NCBI RefSeq assembly: GCF_002312815.1
Contig: NZ_NKQJ01000008.1
Location: forward strand, 124,001-188,000
Reading direction: 5' to 3'
DNA: 64,000 nt
Source of the DNA: Agaribacterium haliotis
Lineage (GTDB): Bacteria; Pseudomonadota; Gammaproteobacteria; Pseudomonadales; Cellvibrionaceae
Shown: piece after piece, positions 1 through 8,082 of the stretch
Numbering within the stretch: the stretch's first letter is position 1
Layout of the letters: the number at the start of each line of letters is the position of its first letter
Position numbers and translations under genes: made by a program
The notes under the pieces: model-generated
The model's input: the letters and a program-made list of their open reading frames with translations, nothing else
Databases searched by the model: none
Told to the model about the DNA's origin: nothing

Positions 1-27
1 CAAAAACCGTGACTAAAAGAGGTTTAT

Positions 28-1227
28 ATGACTACGCCAATTGACAACTTTTTGAACATTTTGTCGAAGAAGGATGGCTCGGATCTGTACTTGAGTACGG
101 GCGCGCCTCCGTGCGCTAAGTTTCAGGGCACCTTAAAACCGCTGTCGCAAACACCCTATCAACCCGGTGAAATTGAGCAGATCGCCAACCAGATTATGGA
201 TGAGGAGCAGCGCGAGCAGTTTGTGCACGAGCTTGAGATGAATCTCGCGGTGTCGGTCTCGGGCGTTGGCCGCTTTCGCATAAATATTTTTAAGCAGCGC
301 AACGAAGTCAGCATCGTCGCGCGCAATATCAACACCGAAATCCCCCAGTTTGATCAGCTCGGCTTGCCGCCGGTATTAAAAGAAGTGATTCTGAACAAGC
401 GGGGCTTGGTGTTATTTGTCGGTGGCACAGGCTCGGGTAAATCAACATCATTAGCGGCGTTAATTGATCACCGAAACAGCAGTTTTGGCGGCCATATAAT
501 TACCATTGAAGATCCGGTTGAGTATGTACATAAACACAAAAAAAGCATTATTAATCAGCGAGAGGTCGGTGTAGATACGCGCAGTTTTCGCAACGCTTTA
601 AAAAATACCTTAAGGCAGGCGCCCGATGTGATTCTAATTGGCGAGATTCGCGATCGGGAAACCATGGAGCACGCACTCGAATTTGCCGAAACCGGGCATT
701 TGGCCATTTCCACCTTGCATGCCAATAATGCCAACCAGGCGCTGGAGCGAATTATTAACTTTTTCCCGGAAGAGCGCCGGCCACAACTGCTGTTGTCGCT
801 GTCGCAAAACCTCCGCGCTTTTGTCAGTCAGCGCCTGGTGCCAACGGTTGATGGCAAGCGCTGCGCGGCGGTGGAGGTTTTGCTCGGCACCAAGACTATT
901 CAAGAAATGGTGCTTAAAGCGCGGCTTGAAGAAATCAAAGAAATCATGGAAAAGAGTGAAAATCTCGGCATGCAAACCTTTGATGGTGCACTTTTTCACC
1001 TTTATCGCAGCGGTAAAATTGGTTACGACGATGCGATAGCCAATGCCGACTCGGCAAACAACCTGCGTTTGCGCATCAAACTTGCCGAGAGCGAGGGTGG
1101 CCAGTCTGAACCTGAAGAGCCTGAACCGGCTGAGGTTGGGGCCCCCGCAAGTTTTGGAGAGTTGAGTCTTGAAGCGATAGAAGAAGATGAGGATGAACAA
1201 GACAACCCGTTTGCGCCCAAAGATTGA
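28..1227 (+). CDS. pilU: PilT/PilU-family twitching motility ATPase
   Basis: A hexameric secretion-type ATPase that would power retraction of type IV pili from the cytoplasmic base of the pilus machine. The 399-residue protein has the PilT/PilU layout: an N-terminal PAS-like domain, Walker A at residues 132-140 (GGTGSGKST), and the Asp-box, Walker B and His-box region around residues 160-235. I favour PilU over PilT because of the opening residues and the long acidic, Glu/Pro-rich C-terminal tail (from about residue 355), which typical PilT lacks. An AAAGAGG ribosome site lies just upstream. Only 27 bases precede it, so whether pilT is upstream cannot be seen. In the family PilU works with PilT as an accessory retraction motor. 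Confidence 0.93.
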   Translation: MTTPIDNFLNILSKKDGSDLYLSTGAPPCAKFQGTLKPLSQTPYQPGEIEQIANQIMDEEQREQFVHELEMNLAVSVSGVGRFRINIFKQRNEVSIVARNINTEIPQFDQLGLPPVLKEVILNKRGLVLFVGGTGSGKSTSLAALIDHRNSSFGGHIITIEDPVEYVHKHKKSIINQREVGVDTRSFRNALKNTLRQAPDVILIGEIRDRETMEHALEFAETGHLAISTLHANNANQALERIINFFPEERRPQLLLSLSQNLRAFVSQRLVPTVDGKRCAAVEVLLGTKTIQEMVLKARLEEIKEIMEKSENLGMQTFDGALFHLYRSGKIGYDDAIANADSANNLRLRIKLAESEGGQSEPEEPEPAEVGAPASFGELSLEAIEEDEDEQDNPFAPKD

Positions 1228-1289
1228 ATTTCGTTTGCTGGGCGGGGGCGGGCTATAATGCGCGTTTTCCGGTTTAGAGATGGCCTACA

Positions 1290-1784
1290 TTGAAAAAAGT
1301 TGATGATCTTGCAGACGGTCTGCGCCAGGGCATGCGCCGACTGGCATCGGGTGTGTGTGTAATCAGTGGTTTTAGCGAAACGCTTGGCCGAGCGGCGATG
1401 ACAGCATCGTCGGTAACGTCGGTGTCTGACGAGCCGCCTTCGCTGCTTGTTTGCGTAAATAAGAGTGCGCAGATGGACGAGGTCTTAAAAGGCTCCGAGC
1501 ATTTTTGCGTGAATATCTTAAGTTCAGAGCAACAAGAGGTCAGTGAAGTGTGTGCCACGCCTGAGCTCGGAGAAGAGCGTTTTAGTGTTGGTACCTGGCA
1601 GCAGTACCAAAAGAGTGGCCTGTATTATTTGCAGCACGCGCCGGCGGTGTTTGTCTGTGCCAAGCAAAAAGTGTTTGAACACGGCACTCACAGTATTTAC
1701 GTCGCCAACGTTGACGAGGTGTTAGTTAGCGACTTAAAACAGCAGGCGCTGGTCTATGCAGAGGGGCGTTATCACTATTTGTAA
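1290..1784 (+). CDS. Flavin reductase family protein (FMN-binding split barrel)
   Basis: A 164-residue protein of the flavin reductase-like, FMN-binding split-barrel family, whose members reduce FMN or FAD with NAD(P)H, often for a partner monooxygenase. The typical pattern is present: LASGVCVIS near the N-terminus, a TASSVTSVSDEPPSLLVCVN flavin-binding segment around residues 38-57, and a conserved FCVNIL strand. The frame opens with TTG at 1290; the ATG at 1280 is in another frame and stops after seven codons, and the next in-frame ATG (1335) would remove conserved N-terminal residues. No partner oxygenase is adjacent, so the physiological role is unknown. A TATAAT hexamer at 1254-1259 may belong to its promoter. 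Confidence 0.8.
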   Translation: MKKVDDLADGLRQGMRRLASGVCVISGFSETLGRAAMTASSVTSVSDEPPSLLVCVNKSAQMDEVLKGSEHFCVNILSSEQQEVSEVCATPELGEERFSVGTWQQYQKSGLYYLQHAPAVFVCAKQKVFEHGTHSIYVANVDEVLVSDLKQQALVYAEGRYHYL

Positions 1785-1802
1785 AAAAGTTTGCAAAGGG
1801 CG

Positions 1803-1830
1803 TTGACAAGTTTCTGAAACTCTATAATAT
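1803..1830 (+). promoter_or_regulatory. Sigma-70 promoter for the tRNA pair
   Basis: TTGACA at 1803-1808 is followed by TATAATAT at 1823-1830. Spacing to the first TATAAT is 14 bp and to the overlapping TAATAT is 16 bp, so the second register is more likely. It ends 13 bp before tRNA-Val. Confidence 0.7.
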
Positions 1831-1843
1831 GCGCGCCTCGATT

Positions 1844-1919
1844 GGGTGGTTAGCTCAGTTGGTAGAGCGGCGCCCTTACAAGGCGTAGGTCACAGGTTCG
1901 ACTCCTGTACCACCCACCA
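1844..1919 (+). tRNA. tRNA-Val (anticodon TAC)
   Basis: A 76-nt cloverleaf. The acceptor arm GGGTGGT pairs with ACCACCC, the D arm is GCTC/GAGC, the anticodon stem GCGCC/GGCGT carries loop CTTACAA with anticodon TAC, and the T arm is ACAGG-TTCGACT-CCTGT. The CCA end is encoded. Confidence 0.97.
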
Positions 1920-1949
1920 CGCTTCATTCACGTTACGAATGACTACCGC

Positions 1950-2026
1950 GGTCCGGTAGTTCAGTTGGTTAGAATGCCGGCCTGTCACGCCGGAGGTCGA
2001 GGGTTCAAGTCCCTTCCGGATCGCCA
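1950..2026 (+). tRNA. tRNA-Asp (anticodon GTC)
   Basis: A 77-nt cloverleaf. The acceptor GGTCCGG pairs with CCGGATC (one G-T pair), the anticodon stem GCCGG/CCGGA frames loop CTGTCAC with anticodon GTC, and the T arm is GAGGG-TTCAAGT-CCCTT. CCA is encoded. It lies 30 bp after tRNA-Val and is probably co-transcribed with it. Confidence 0.97.
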
Positions 2027-2035
2027 TATGACATA

Positions 2036-2068
2036 AAAAAACCCGCACAGCAATGTGCGGGTTTTTTT
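2036..2068 (+). terminator. Rho-independent terminator of the tRNA operon
   Basis: A 9-bp stem ACCCGCACA / TGTGCGGGT with a GCAA tetraloop, preceded by an A tract and followed by a T tract. It lies ten bases after tRNA-Asp. Confidence 0.93.
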
Positions 2069-2337
2069 ATGTGTGTTTGATAAGCAGCCGAAGAACGTTT
2101 AATCATAATCGCAGGGCTCAGCGCTTTGTCAGAAGCAAATCGGGATGCTGGCGCAATGCGAGCGTAGGCGCTGTTGTTGCCCTTGAAAATAAAGGCGCAT
2201 ATTCCCTCAAAGAATTACTAACGTTATCGCTATCACAAACTATACTGAACCTGTACAAAGGATGTGCTGTTTTGTCATAAAACTGTCAACAATTACCAGC
2301 ACACTAGCCCCACAAGTAAGTGAAAGAGAGGTGTGTC

Positions 2338-2430
2338 ATGCAAGATTATGTCGATGACATGTTAGAAGAAGCCAGTTTGGAGCATCTGCTTGAGCTGGAT
2401 GAAGATGAACTGGACGAAGTTCATTTTTAG
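2338..2430 (+). CDS. Acidic microprotein, 30 codons (unknown)
   Basis: ATG at 2338 opens a 30-codon frame ending in TAG, preceded by a good ribosome site (AGAGAGG at 2326-2332, 5 bp before the ATG). The product is very acidic: about 13 of 30 residues are Asp or Glu, with a leucine-rich core (LEHLLELDEDELDE) that could form an amphipathic helix. An 8-bp hairpin (2438-2458) follows the stop. I do not recognise a family. The clean Shine-Dalgarno and lone position between a tRNA terminator and the next gene argue that it is real, but a chance frame of this size cannot be excluded. Confidence 0.5.
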   Translation: MQDYVDDMLEEASLEHLLELDEDELDEVHF

Positions 2431-2437
2431 TTGTTCT

Positions 2438-2458
2438 CAGCGGGTGTTCTACCCGCTG
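2438..2458 (+). terminator. Hairpin after the microprotein, possible terminator
   Basis: Stem CAGCGGGT / ACCCGCTG with loop GTTCT, eight bases after the microprotein stop. The downstream run is only weakly T-rich. The remaining bases up to 2650 show nothing else I can name. Confidence 0.4.
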
Positions 2459-2650
2459 TACTATTTCCCCAATCAATACATCTTTTGATTTTCAAAATCG
2501 CCGCCCCTATAACCTAGGCCTTGGCTGCTTCGTGTGGCTGTGCTGAAGCTTGCTGTATTTCACAGCATTCTTGTGATGGTGTGGCATTCTGTCTGTGCTC
2601 GTCCATAGTGATAATAATCTACAGCTACTTCCGGTGGCGGGGCTCACTCA

Positions 2651-4009
2651 GTGATTTTTGATGCAAATGAATTAGCGTCCGCAGTGTTCTTTTTTGACGA
2701 CCAGGGGCGCGTCTGTAAACAGCTGCACATCAGTGAATTTGAGGCTGTTGTCGACGGTTTTGTCGCGCTCAACGATCTTCGCGCTCAAGAAGCGCGCTGC
2801 GCCTACGCCGAAATCGACAACGGGCTGAACGTCAGGCGTTTGGTGTTTTTTCGGCTGCCGATCAACGATAGCGGAGAAATACTCAAAGCCTGGGGTTTGC
2901 CTTTGGCCGACCTTGCCGCTGAAGGTGCCAAGAGCCGTGATCTGGGCGCCGGGCCCGTGCTTATGGCCTGTTATAGCAAGTGTCCGATACCGCATTTGCG
3001 CCGCGCGCTATGGGACCCCGAGCTCAGCCCGAATAACAATATGCTGCTTGCGTTAAAACGCGCTGCGGCTGAGAACAGCATTGGTTTACAGTTTCGCGAA
3101 GCCGAGCATAGGCCCGGTGCTGAGGTCGGCGCCGATGAGCGCCTTCGCCTCGAGCAGGAGCTGAGCACGCGCTTGCGCAAAGAGTATGACAAGGACCTGC
3201 GCGATCGCATGGCGCAGTTACTTAAAGAGCAGCGCTTGCGCATTGCAACCATGAACAGCGAGTTTGAAAAGCGCAGTTTAATTATGCGTCGAGACTTTGA
3301 GTTAGAGTCTGAGGCCCTTAAACAACAGCTACATGTGAAAGAGCAAGCGCTGGCGCAGGCGCTAAACCAAAAGCAGGAGCTGAGCGAGGATTTGGCCTCG
3401 CAGGCAGATAAATTGTCCGCCGTACGCGAGTATTTTACTCGTAAAATCGATGAGGCCAGGGGCTCTGAAGAAGATAATATTCAAGTTTTAAGGCACAGCC
3501 TGGAGGCCGAGTATCGCGCGCGCTATGAGGGGCGAAATAGGGAGCTGCAAGAAGCCCTGCAAGCCAAAGAGCTGGAGCTTTTGTATCGCAACGAAATGGA
3601 AGATCAGCTCCAGTGTGAGCTCGCCCGTTTGCGCCAGGAGCGCGAGCAAGTGTTGACCGACAGCGGTGAGCAGATACTCAATCGTATATTGGAAAGTGGC
3701 TTGTCACTGGTGTCGTTTCAGCCCGGCCTTACCAATATGAGCGTGCCGATCAACGAGCTTGCCGATTACCTCGATGATCCCGAGGCCTATGCTGCAGGGC
3801 AATGTGGAGTGAGCCCCGAGCTCTACGAGGCTTGGCTGGAGCACTATCGTTTACCTGTTTGCAGAAATACCCTCGACGACGCCACGCTTTGTGGTGAAAA
3901 TATCGACCGTATAGAAAACCCAATGGATTTTACGGTCGGAGAGAGTGATTGTTGCAGCAAGTGCCGGGCGCAGCTCAAGCGCAGCCAATTAAAACTCGCG
4001 AGCAGTTAA
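2651..4009 (+). CDS. Coiled-coil protein with Cys-rich C-terminus (unknown)
   Basis: A 452-residue soluble protein with no family I can name with confidence. Residues 1-150 look globular. Residues about 165-340 are rich in Glu, Arg, Gln and Leu with long charged helices, which predicts an extended coiled coil. The end (about 360-452) is a second small domain with several cysteines (CGVSPELYEAW, then CSKC near the terminus) that might bind metal. The start is GTG at 2651; no in-frame ATG lies near. The coding end overlaps the next gene by up to 61 bases, which suggests translational coupling. It could be a structural or chromosome-associated protein, but nothing in the sequence decides this. 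Confidence 0.72.
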   Translation: MIFDANELASAVFFFDDQGRVCKQLHISEFEAVVDGFVALNDLRAQEARCAYAEIDNGLNVRRLVFFRLPINDSGEILKAWGLPLADLAAEGAKSRDLGAGPVLMACYSKCPIPHLRRALWDPELSPNNNMLLALKRAAAENSIGLQFREAEHRPGAEVGADERLRLEQELSTRLRKEYDKDLRDRMAQLLKEQRLRIATMNSEFEKRSLIMRRDFELESEALKQQLHVKEQALAQALNQKQELSEDLASQADKLSAVREYFTRKIDEARGSEEDNIQVLRHSLEAEYRARYEGRNRELQEALQAKELELLYRNEMEDQLQCELARLRQEREQVLTDSGEQILNRILESGLSLVSFQPGLTNMSVPINELADYLDDPEAYAAGQCGVSPELYEAWLEHYRLPVCRNTLDDATLCGENIDRIENPMDFTVGESDCCSKCRAQLKRSQLKLASS

Positions 4010-4983
4010 TTGCTTTTTTAGGTAACAAATACGCGAGCATTGATACATTAACTAATTCAGTTGTTCATCAGCGTTTGAGCTGGTCTGTCGCAAAGCGGGC
4101 GGGGCTCGAGCTTTATGTGCGCCGCGATGACCTTATTGATGCCGATCTCAGCGGCAACAAACTCTACAAACTCTATGGTTATCTTCGCCACCATCAGTAC
4201 AATTCGCCGGCGGCGCCGGTGCTTAGTTTTGGCGGAGCCTACAGTAATCACCTTCACGCCCTGGCCTGTCTCGGGCAGTTGTTGGGCCTGAACTGTCATG
4301 CCATCATTCGCGGTCAGCGCCCCAAGCAGATGAGCCCGACTCTTGTTGACCTCGAAGCGCGGGGTATGCGGCTGCATTTTGTCAGCCGCGAGGCCTATCG
4401 TCGGCGCTCAGAGCCTGCCTATGTTTGTTCTTTGCTCAAGCAGCTTGCCTTGCCGGAAACCAGCCTGGTGATTCCCGAAGGTGGTGACGGAGAGCTTGGC
4501 CTAATTGGCATGCGTTCAATCGGCCGGCATTTGGCGAACCAGGGTTGGCAGCATACTGTTATCAGCGCAGGTACCGGAACGAGCTTTCTCGGCCTGGCGC
4601 AAGGTGTCGCTGAGGCTTTGGCGAAACACAGCTCGATTAGTGCGCTGGCGCAAGCGCAAATACCTCAGCTTTGGGCGGTATCGGCGCTGGCCGCTGGTGA
4701 CAGCATTGCCTCAAAGCTGCGCGCAGCATTAGCGGGGCGCCGGTTGAGTTGGGCCTGCAGCAATCAATGGCACGCCGGAGGTTTTGCTAAGCTCAAGCCT
4801 GAGCTGAGCGCTTTTAAGTGCTGTTTTGAAAGCGAAACTGCGCTGGCACTGGATCGGGTTTATACACTCAAGCTGTTTTGGGCGCTTAAGCATTGGATAG
4901 AGGCGGGTTTATATCGCCCCGGCCAGCGCCTGCTGGCGATACACACCGGAGGTCTCCAGGGAAATCGCTCCTTAGTTGAGTGA
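3949..4983 (+). CDS. PLP-dependent ACC deaminase / D-cysteine desulfhydrase family protein
   Basis: A fold-type II PLP enzyme of the 1-aminocyclopropane-1-carboxylate deaminase/D-cysteine desulfhydrase family, 344 residues. The Schiff-base lysine motif is in RRDDLIDADLSGNKLYKL, followed by the phosphate and substrate loop FGGAYSNHLHALA and the glycine-rich SAGTGTSFLGLAQG. In this family the substrate (D-cysteine, ACC or another beta-substituted amino acid) cannot be read from sequence alone. The listed start is TTG at 3949, giving a 61-base overlap with the upstream gene; GTG at 3961 is an alternative. The overlap suggests coupled expression with the coiled-coil protein. Confidence 0.82.
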   Translation: MLQQVPGAAQAQPIKTREQLIAFLGNKYASIDTLTNSVVHQRLSWSVAKRAGLELYVRRDDLIDADLSGNKLYKLYGYLRHHQYNSPAAPVLSFGGAYSNHLHALACLGQLLGLNCHAIIRGQRPKQMSPTLVDLEARGMRLHFVSREAYRRRSEPAYVCSLLKQLALPETSLVIPEGGDGELGLIGMRSIGRHLANQGWQHTVISAGTGTSFLGLAQGVAEALAKHSSISALAQAQIPQLWAVSALAAGDSIASKLRAALAGRRLSWACSNQWHAGGFAKLKPELSAFKCCFESETALALDRVYTLKLFWALKHWIEAGLYRPGQRLLAIHTGGLQGNRSLVE

Positions 4984-5001
4984 CTGTTTTAGGAAATTGT
5001 T

Positions 5002-6156
5002 ATGCACACTGTTACCAATCTTGTAGACCCGTTGTCGCCTATTTTGCGCGATGCACTGGCAACCGCATCGTCCCTGGTGCCACTAAAGTCTCTGCGCCAC
5101 GGCTACCTCGAAGAGCTGTTTCAGCACGCCAGTGCTCTGAGTTTGTTTCACGGTCAGTACCTGTTCGAAAAAGGGCAGAGCGACAAGCGCTATATCTTCC
5201 TGTTAAGCGGCGAAGTGGCGCTGAACTTTAGCGCGGCTAAAAAACTGGCCTCGACAAGTGAGCGGCTTGAAGCAAATTGTGTAAGGCTCAATGCGCAAAA
5301 TTGCATCAGTGCGCTTGCGCATACTCAGCCGCGAGCCTGCAGCGCCATTGCGCTTGGCGATGTGCTGGCGGTAGCGATTGATGTATCGCGTTTACAGCAG
5401 TGTTTGGCCTGGAGCCAAACGACCGATTACATGCTTTCGGAACTTGCCGTTAGCCCGGATTTTGACGGTGATCTCGATTGGATAAAAACGGTATTGTCGT
5501 CGAACTTGTTTATTAAGGTGCCGCCGACCAATGCCCGACACATTATTCCGGAGCTTGAGCCGCTGTCGGTGAAGGCCGGCGAGCGCTTAATACGCGAGGG
5601 GGAGGTGGGCGACTGCTGTTATTTTCTGAAAAGCGGTGAGGCGCAGGTGCTCAAAACGATTGATGGCGCCGAGCGGGCGCTTGCCAAAATTAGCCCCGGG
5701 CGCTGTTTTGGCGAAGACGCGCTGATCGACGACAAACCGCGCAACGCGTCTGTTGAATTTGTCAGTGACGCAGAGCTGCTGCGCCTTGATAAGAAAGCGT
5801 TTGTTCGCTTGTTGTCAGAGCCAGAGGTTGATAGCCTAAGCTGGAGCGACCGAGCTGAGCGTGTTTTGGTTGATATTCGCACAGATGCGGAATATGGGCT
5901 CGGTCATTTAGATCAAGCTGTGAATGTGCCGCTGGCGGTGATGGCGATGAAGCGGCGCCTGCTGAATAAAGAGCAGGCCTATTTGTTGTATTGTGACAGC
6001 GGTTTGCGCAGCCGTTCCGCTACCCATTTGCTCAGTCAACAAGGCTATAATGTCGCCGCTTTGCACGGTGGCCTTGAAGCTCAAGGGCTAACGACAATGC
6101 TTACTCAGCACAAGTCTTATCTGCTGCGCGACGGGCGAGCTGCGCCGGTTGAATAG
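5002..6156 (+). CDS. Two cyclic-nucleotide-binding domains fused to rhodanese
   Basis: A 384-residue soluble protein with three domains. Residues about 40-135 form a divergent cNMP-binding fold. Residues about 165-275 form a better one, with a phosphate-binding cassette FGEDALIDDKPRNAS (236-250) that keeps the family's Glu and the Arg at 247. Residues about 285-375 form a rhodanese domain whose catalytic Cys331 sits in the loop CDSGLRS. Rhodaneses transfer sulfane sulfur; CNBDs sense cAMP or cGMP or act as folded scaffolds. The first CNBD lacks a clear cassette and may not bind ligand. The gene sits between the PLP enzyme and nadK in the same direction. Linking nucleotide sensing to sulfur transfer is an inference from the fusion. 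Confidence 0.85.
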   Translation: MHTVTNLVDPLSPILRDALATASSLVPLKSLRHGYLEELFQHASALSLFHGQYLFEKGQSDKRYIFLLSGEVALNFSAAKKLASTSERLEANCVRLNAQNCISALAHTQPRACSAIALGDVLAVAIDVSRLQQCLAWSQTTDYMLSELAVSPDFDGDLDWIKTVLSSNLFIKVPPTNARHIIPELEPLSVKAGERLIREGEVGDCCYFLKSGEAQVLKTIDGAERALAKISPGRCFGEDALIDDKPRNASVEFVSDAELLRLDKKAFVRLLSEPEVDSLSWSDRAERVLVDIRTDAEYGLGHLDQAVNVPLAVMAMKRRLLNKEQAYLLYCDSGLRSRSATHLLSQQGYNVAALHGGLEAQGLTTMLTQHKSYLLRDGRAAPVE

Positions 6157-6199
6157 CGCCCCAGCTCGGCTCCAATTGCACACCCATTTTGGATAACTA

Positions 6200-7087
6200 A
6201 TGAGTTTTTTTTCACATATTGGCCTTTTGGGGCGTCGCGATAGCGAATCGACCCAGTATTCCCTACAGCGTTTAATCGATTTTTTAGGCAAGCAAGACGT
6301 CAAGCTCTACCTCGACGAAGAGAGCGCCTCGCAAATGCCCGATTGTGGCCTGCCCATTAAAACGCGCTCTGAGCTTGCGCGCTGCTGTGACCTTATAATT
6401 GTCGTCGGTGGCGATGGCAGCTTGCTTGCAGCAGCCCGGGCCTTTGCTGGTCACGACGTTAAAATCTTGGGCATTAATCGCGGCCGCTTAGGTTTTTTAA
6501 CCGATATCAGCCCCGAAGAAATTGAATACAAAGTCGGTGAGGTGTTAGAGGGCAGTTTTGACCTGGAGCAGCGTTTTTTGCTCGACTCCTCGGTATCGCG
6601 CAATGAAAAACAAATTGCTCAGGGCTGTGCACTTAACGACGTAGTGCTGCACCCGGGTAAGTTCATTCGCATGATTGAATTTGAGCTGTTTATTGACGAA
6701 GAGTTTGTTTGTCGTCAGCGTTCAGACGGTTTGATTGTATCGACCCCGACCGGCTCGACGGCTTATGCCTTAAGTGGTGGCGGCCCAATTATGCACCCGA
6801 GCCTCGATGCGATAGCGATTGTGCCGATGAACCCTCACACTTTAAGCAGCCGCCCGATCGTCGTCAACGCGCTCAGTAAAATCAAAATTTTTATCAGCTA
6901 TAGCAATCACCTGAGCCCCCATGTGACCTGCGATGGTCAGACCCATGTTGTGACGGAAGTTGGCGATGAAATTGAAATTGTAAAGTCCGACCGGCCGCTA
7001 AATCTGATTCATCCGAAAGGGCACAACTTCTTTGAAACCTGTCGCAGTAAACTCGGTTGGGCAAATCAGAGAGTTAATCACAACTAA
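6200..7087 (+). CDS. nadK: NAD kinase
   Basis: An ATP-dependent NAD kinase making NADP+ in the cytoplasm, 295 residues (the usual length). The signature GGDGS lies at residues 70-74, with the catalytic Asp72; further conserved blocks are GINRGRLGFL, the LNDVVLHPG region and DGLIVSTPTGSTAYALSGGGPI. The ATG at 6200 gives the typical N-terminus. The next gene follows after two bases, so both are probably one transcript. Confidence 0.96.
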   Translation: MSFFSHIGLLGRRDSESTQYSLQRLIDFLGKQDVKLYLDEESASQMPDCGLPIKTRSELARCCDLIIVVGGDGSLLAAARAFAGHDVKILGINRGRLGFLTDISPEEIEYKVGEVLEGSFDLEQRFLLDSSVSRNEKQIAQGCALNDVVLHPGKFIRMIEFELFIDEEFVCRQRSDGLIVSTPTGSTAYALSGGGPIMHPSLDAIAIVPMNPHTLSSRPIVVNALSKIKIFISYSNHLSPHVTCDGQTHVVTEVGDEIEIVKSDRPLNLIHPKGHNFFETCRSKLGWANQRVNHN

Positions 7088-7089
7088 GT

Positions 7090-8082
7090 ATGAACACGGC
7101 GGTCGTTGATCAAGCGGGAATAGATGGTATCGATATCATCGGTGATGTTCACGGCTGCGCTCACACCCTGGAGAAATTACTGCACAAGCTCGATTATCGC
7201 GAGCAGGATGGGGTTTGGTTTCACCCTAAACGCAAAGCTGTTTTTGTGGGGGATGTGATTGATCGCGGCCCGCGTATTCGCGAGTCGTTAAAAATTGTTC
7301 GGCGCATGGTCGAAAGTGGTCGGGCCTGGTGCATACTCGGCAATCACGAATTTAACGCGGTCGCTTACACCACTGTTGTTGAAGAGTTAGACGACCCGCG
7401 CTTTTTACGCAAACACGACAAGCGCAACAATCGGCTTATTCAGGAAACGTTAGTGCAGTTTGCGCCGTACCCTGAGGAGTGGCGCAGTTATTTAAGTTGG
7501 TTTAAGTCGCTGCCTTTGTTTCTTGAATTTGATCACTGTCGTGTTGTGCACGCGTGTTGGCACGACGCCAGCGTGGCACACGTGCAGCGTGCGGCAAATT
7601 CACAGCGAGTTGTGCTTAACGATATTTTTGAGCGCTTGGTGGGCGGTGATACTGCGCTGCTCGACAGTCTGGACAGGCTTACCCGTGGCACCAGCCTTCG
7701 CTACCCAGATCAGCGTTATGTTGTCAGCCGCGACGGTATTAAGCGGGAGATTTTTCGAACAAAGTTTTGGGCCAGAAACCCCCAAACCTATCAAGACGTT
7801 GTGTTTCAGCCCGACCCCCTGCCAGAGGACCTGGTTGAGCGGCCTTTAAGCATTGAAGAGCGGGCCAAACTTGTTAACTATCAACACGCTGCGCCGCCGG
7901 TATTTTTTGGCCACTACTGGCTGCAAGGGCGCCCGCGTGTGCAGGCGGGTAATCTGTGTTGCCTCGATTACAGTGCCGTCAAATACGGGCGCCTCGTTGC
8001 TTATCGCTTTGATGGCGAGGCGAAACTCGACAACAATAAATTCCATTGGGTCTATGTAAACCCCGACGTGCAGGATGAGTAG
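7090..8082 (+). CDS. Calcineurin-like metallophosphoesterase
   Basis: A 330-residue phosphoesterase of the PPP/ApaH-like group. The three metal-binding signatures are complete: GDVHG (18-22), GDVIDRG (54-60) and GNHE (84-87); later histidines in VVHACWH and FFGHYWL fit the fourth and fifth ligand blocks. Substrates of such proteins range from phosphoproteins to dinucleoside polyphosphates, and the sequence does not tell which applies. It starts two bases after nadK, and its TAG overlaps the GTG of the rhomboid gene (TAGTG), so the three are almost certainly translated from one mRNA. Confidence 0.85.
   Translation: MNTAVVDQAGIDGIDIIGDVHGCAHTLEKLLHKLDYREQDGVWFHPKRKAVFVGDVIDRGPRIRESLKIVRRMVESGRAWCILGNHEFNAVAYTTVVEELDDPRFLRKHDKRNNRLIQETLVQFAPYPEEWRSYLSWFKSLPLFLEFDHCRVVHACWHDASVAHVQRAANSQRVVLNDIFERLVGGDTALLDSLDRLTRGTSLRYPDQRYVVSRDGIKREIFRTKFWARNPQTYQDVVFQPDPLPEDLVERPLSIEERAKLVNYQHAAPPVFFGHYWLQGRPRVQAGNLCCLDYSAVKYGRLVAYRFDGEAKLDNNKFHWVYVNPDVQDE

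Noticed and set aside
2053-2280. 75-codon frame starting inside the tRNA terminator
   Set aside because: It begins in the hairpin, has no ribosome site and no recognisable protein features.
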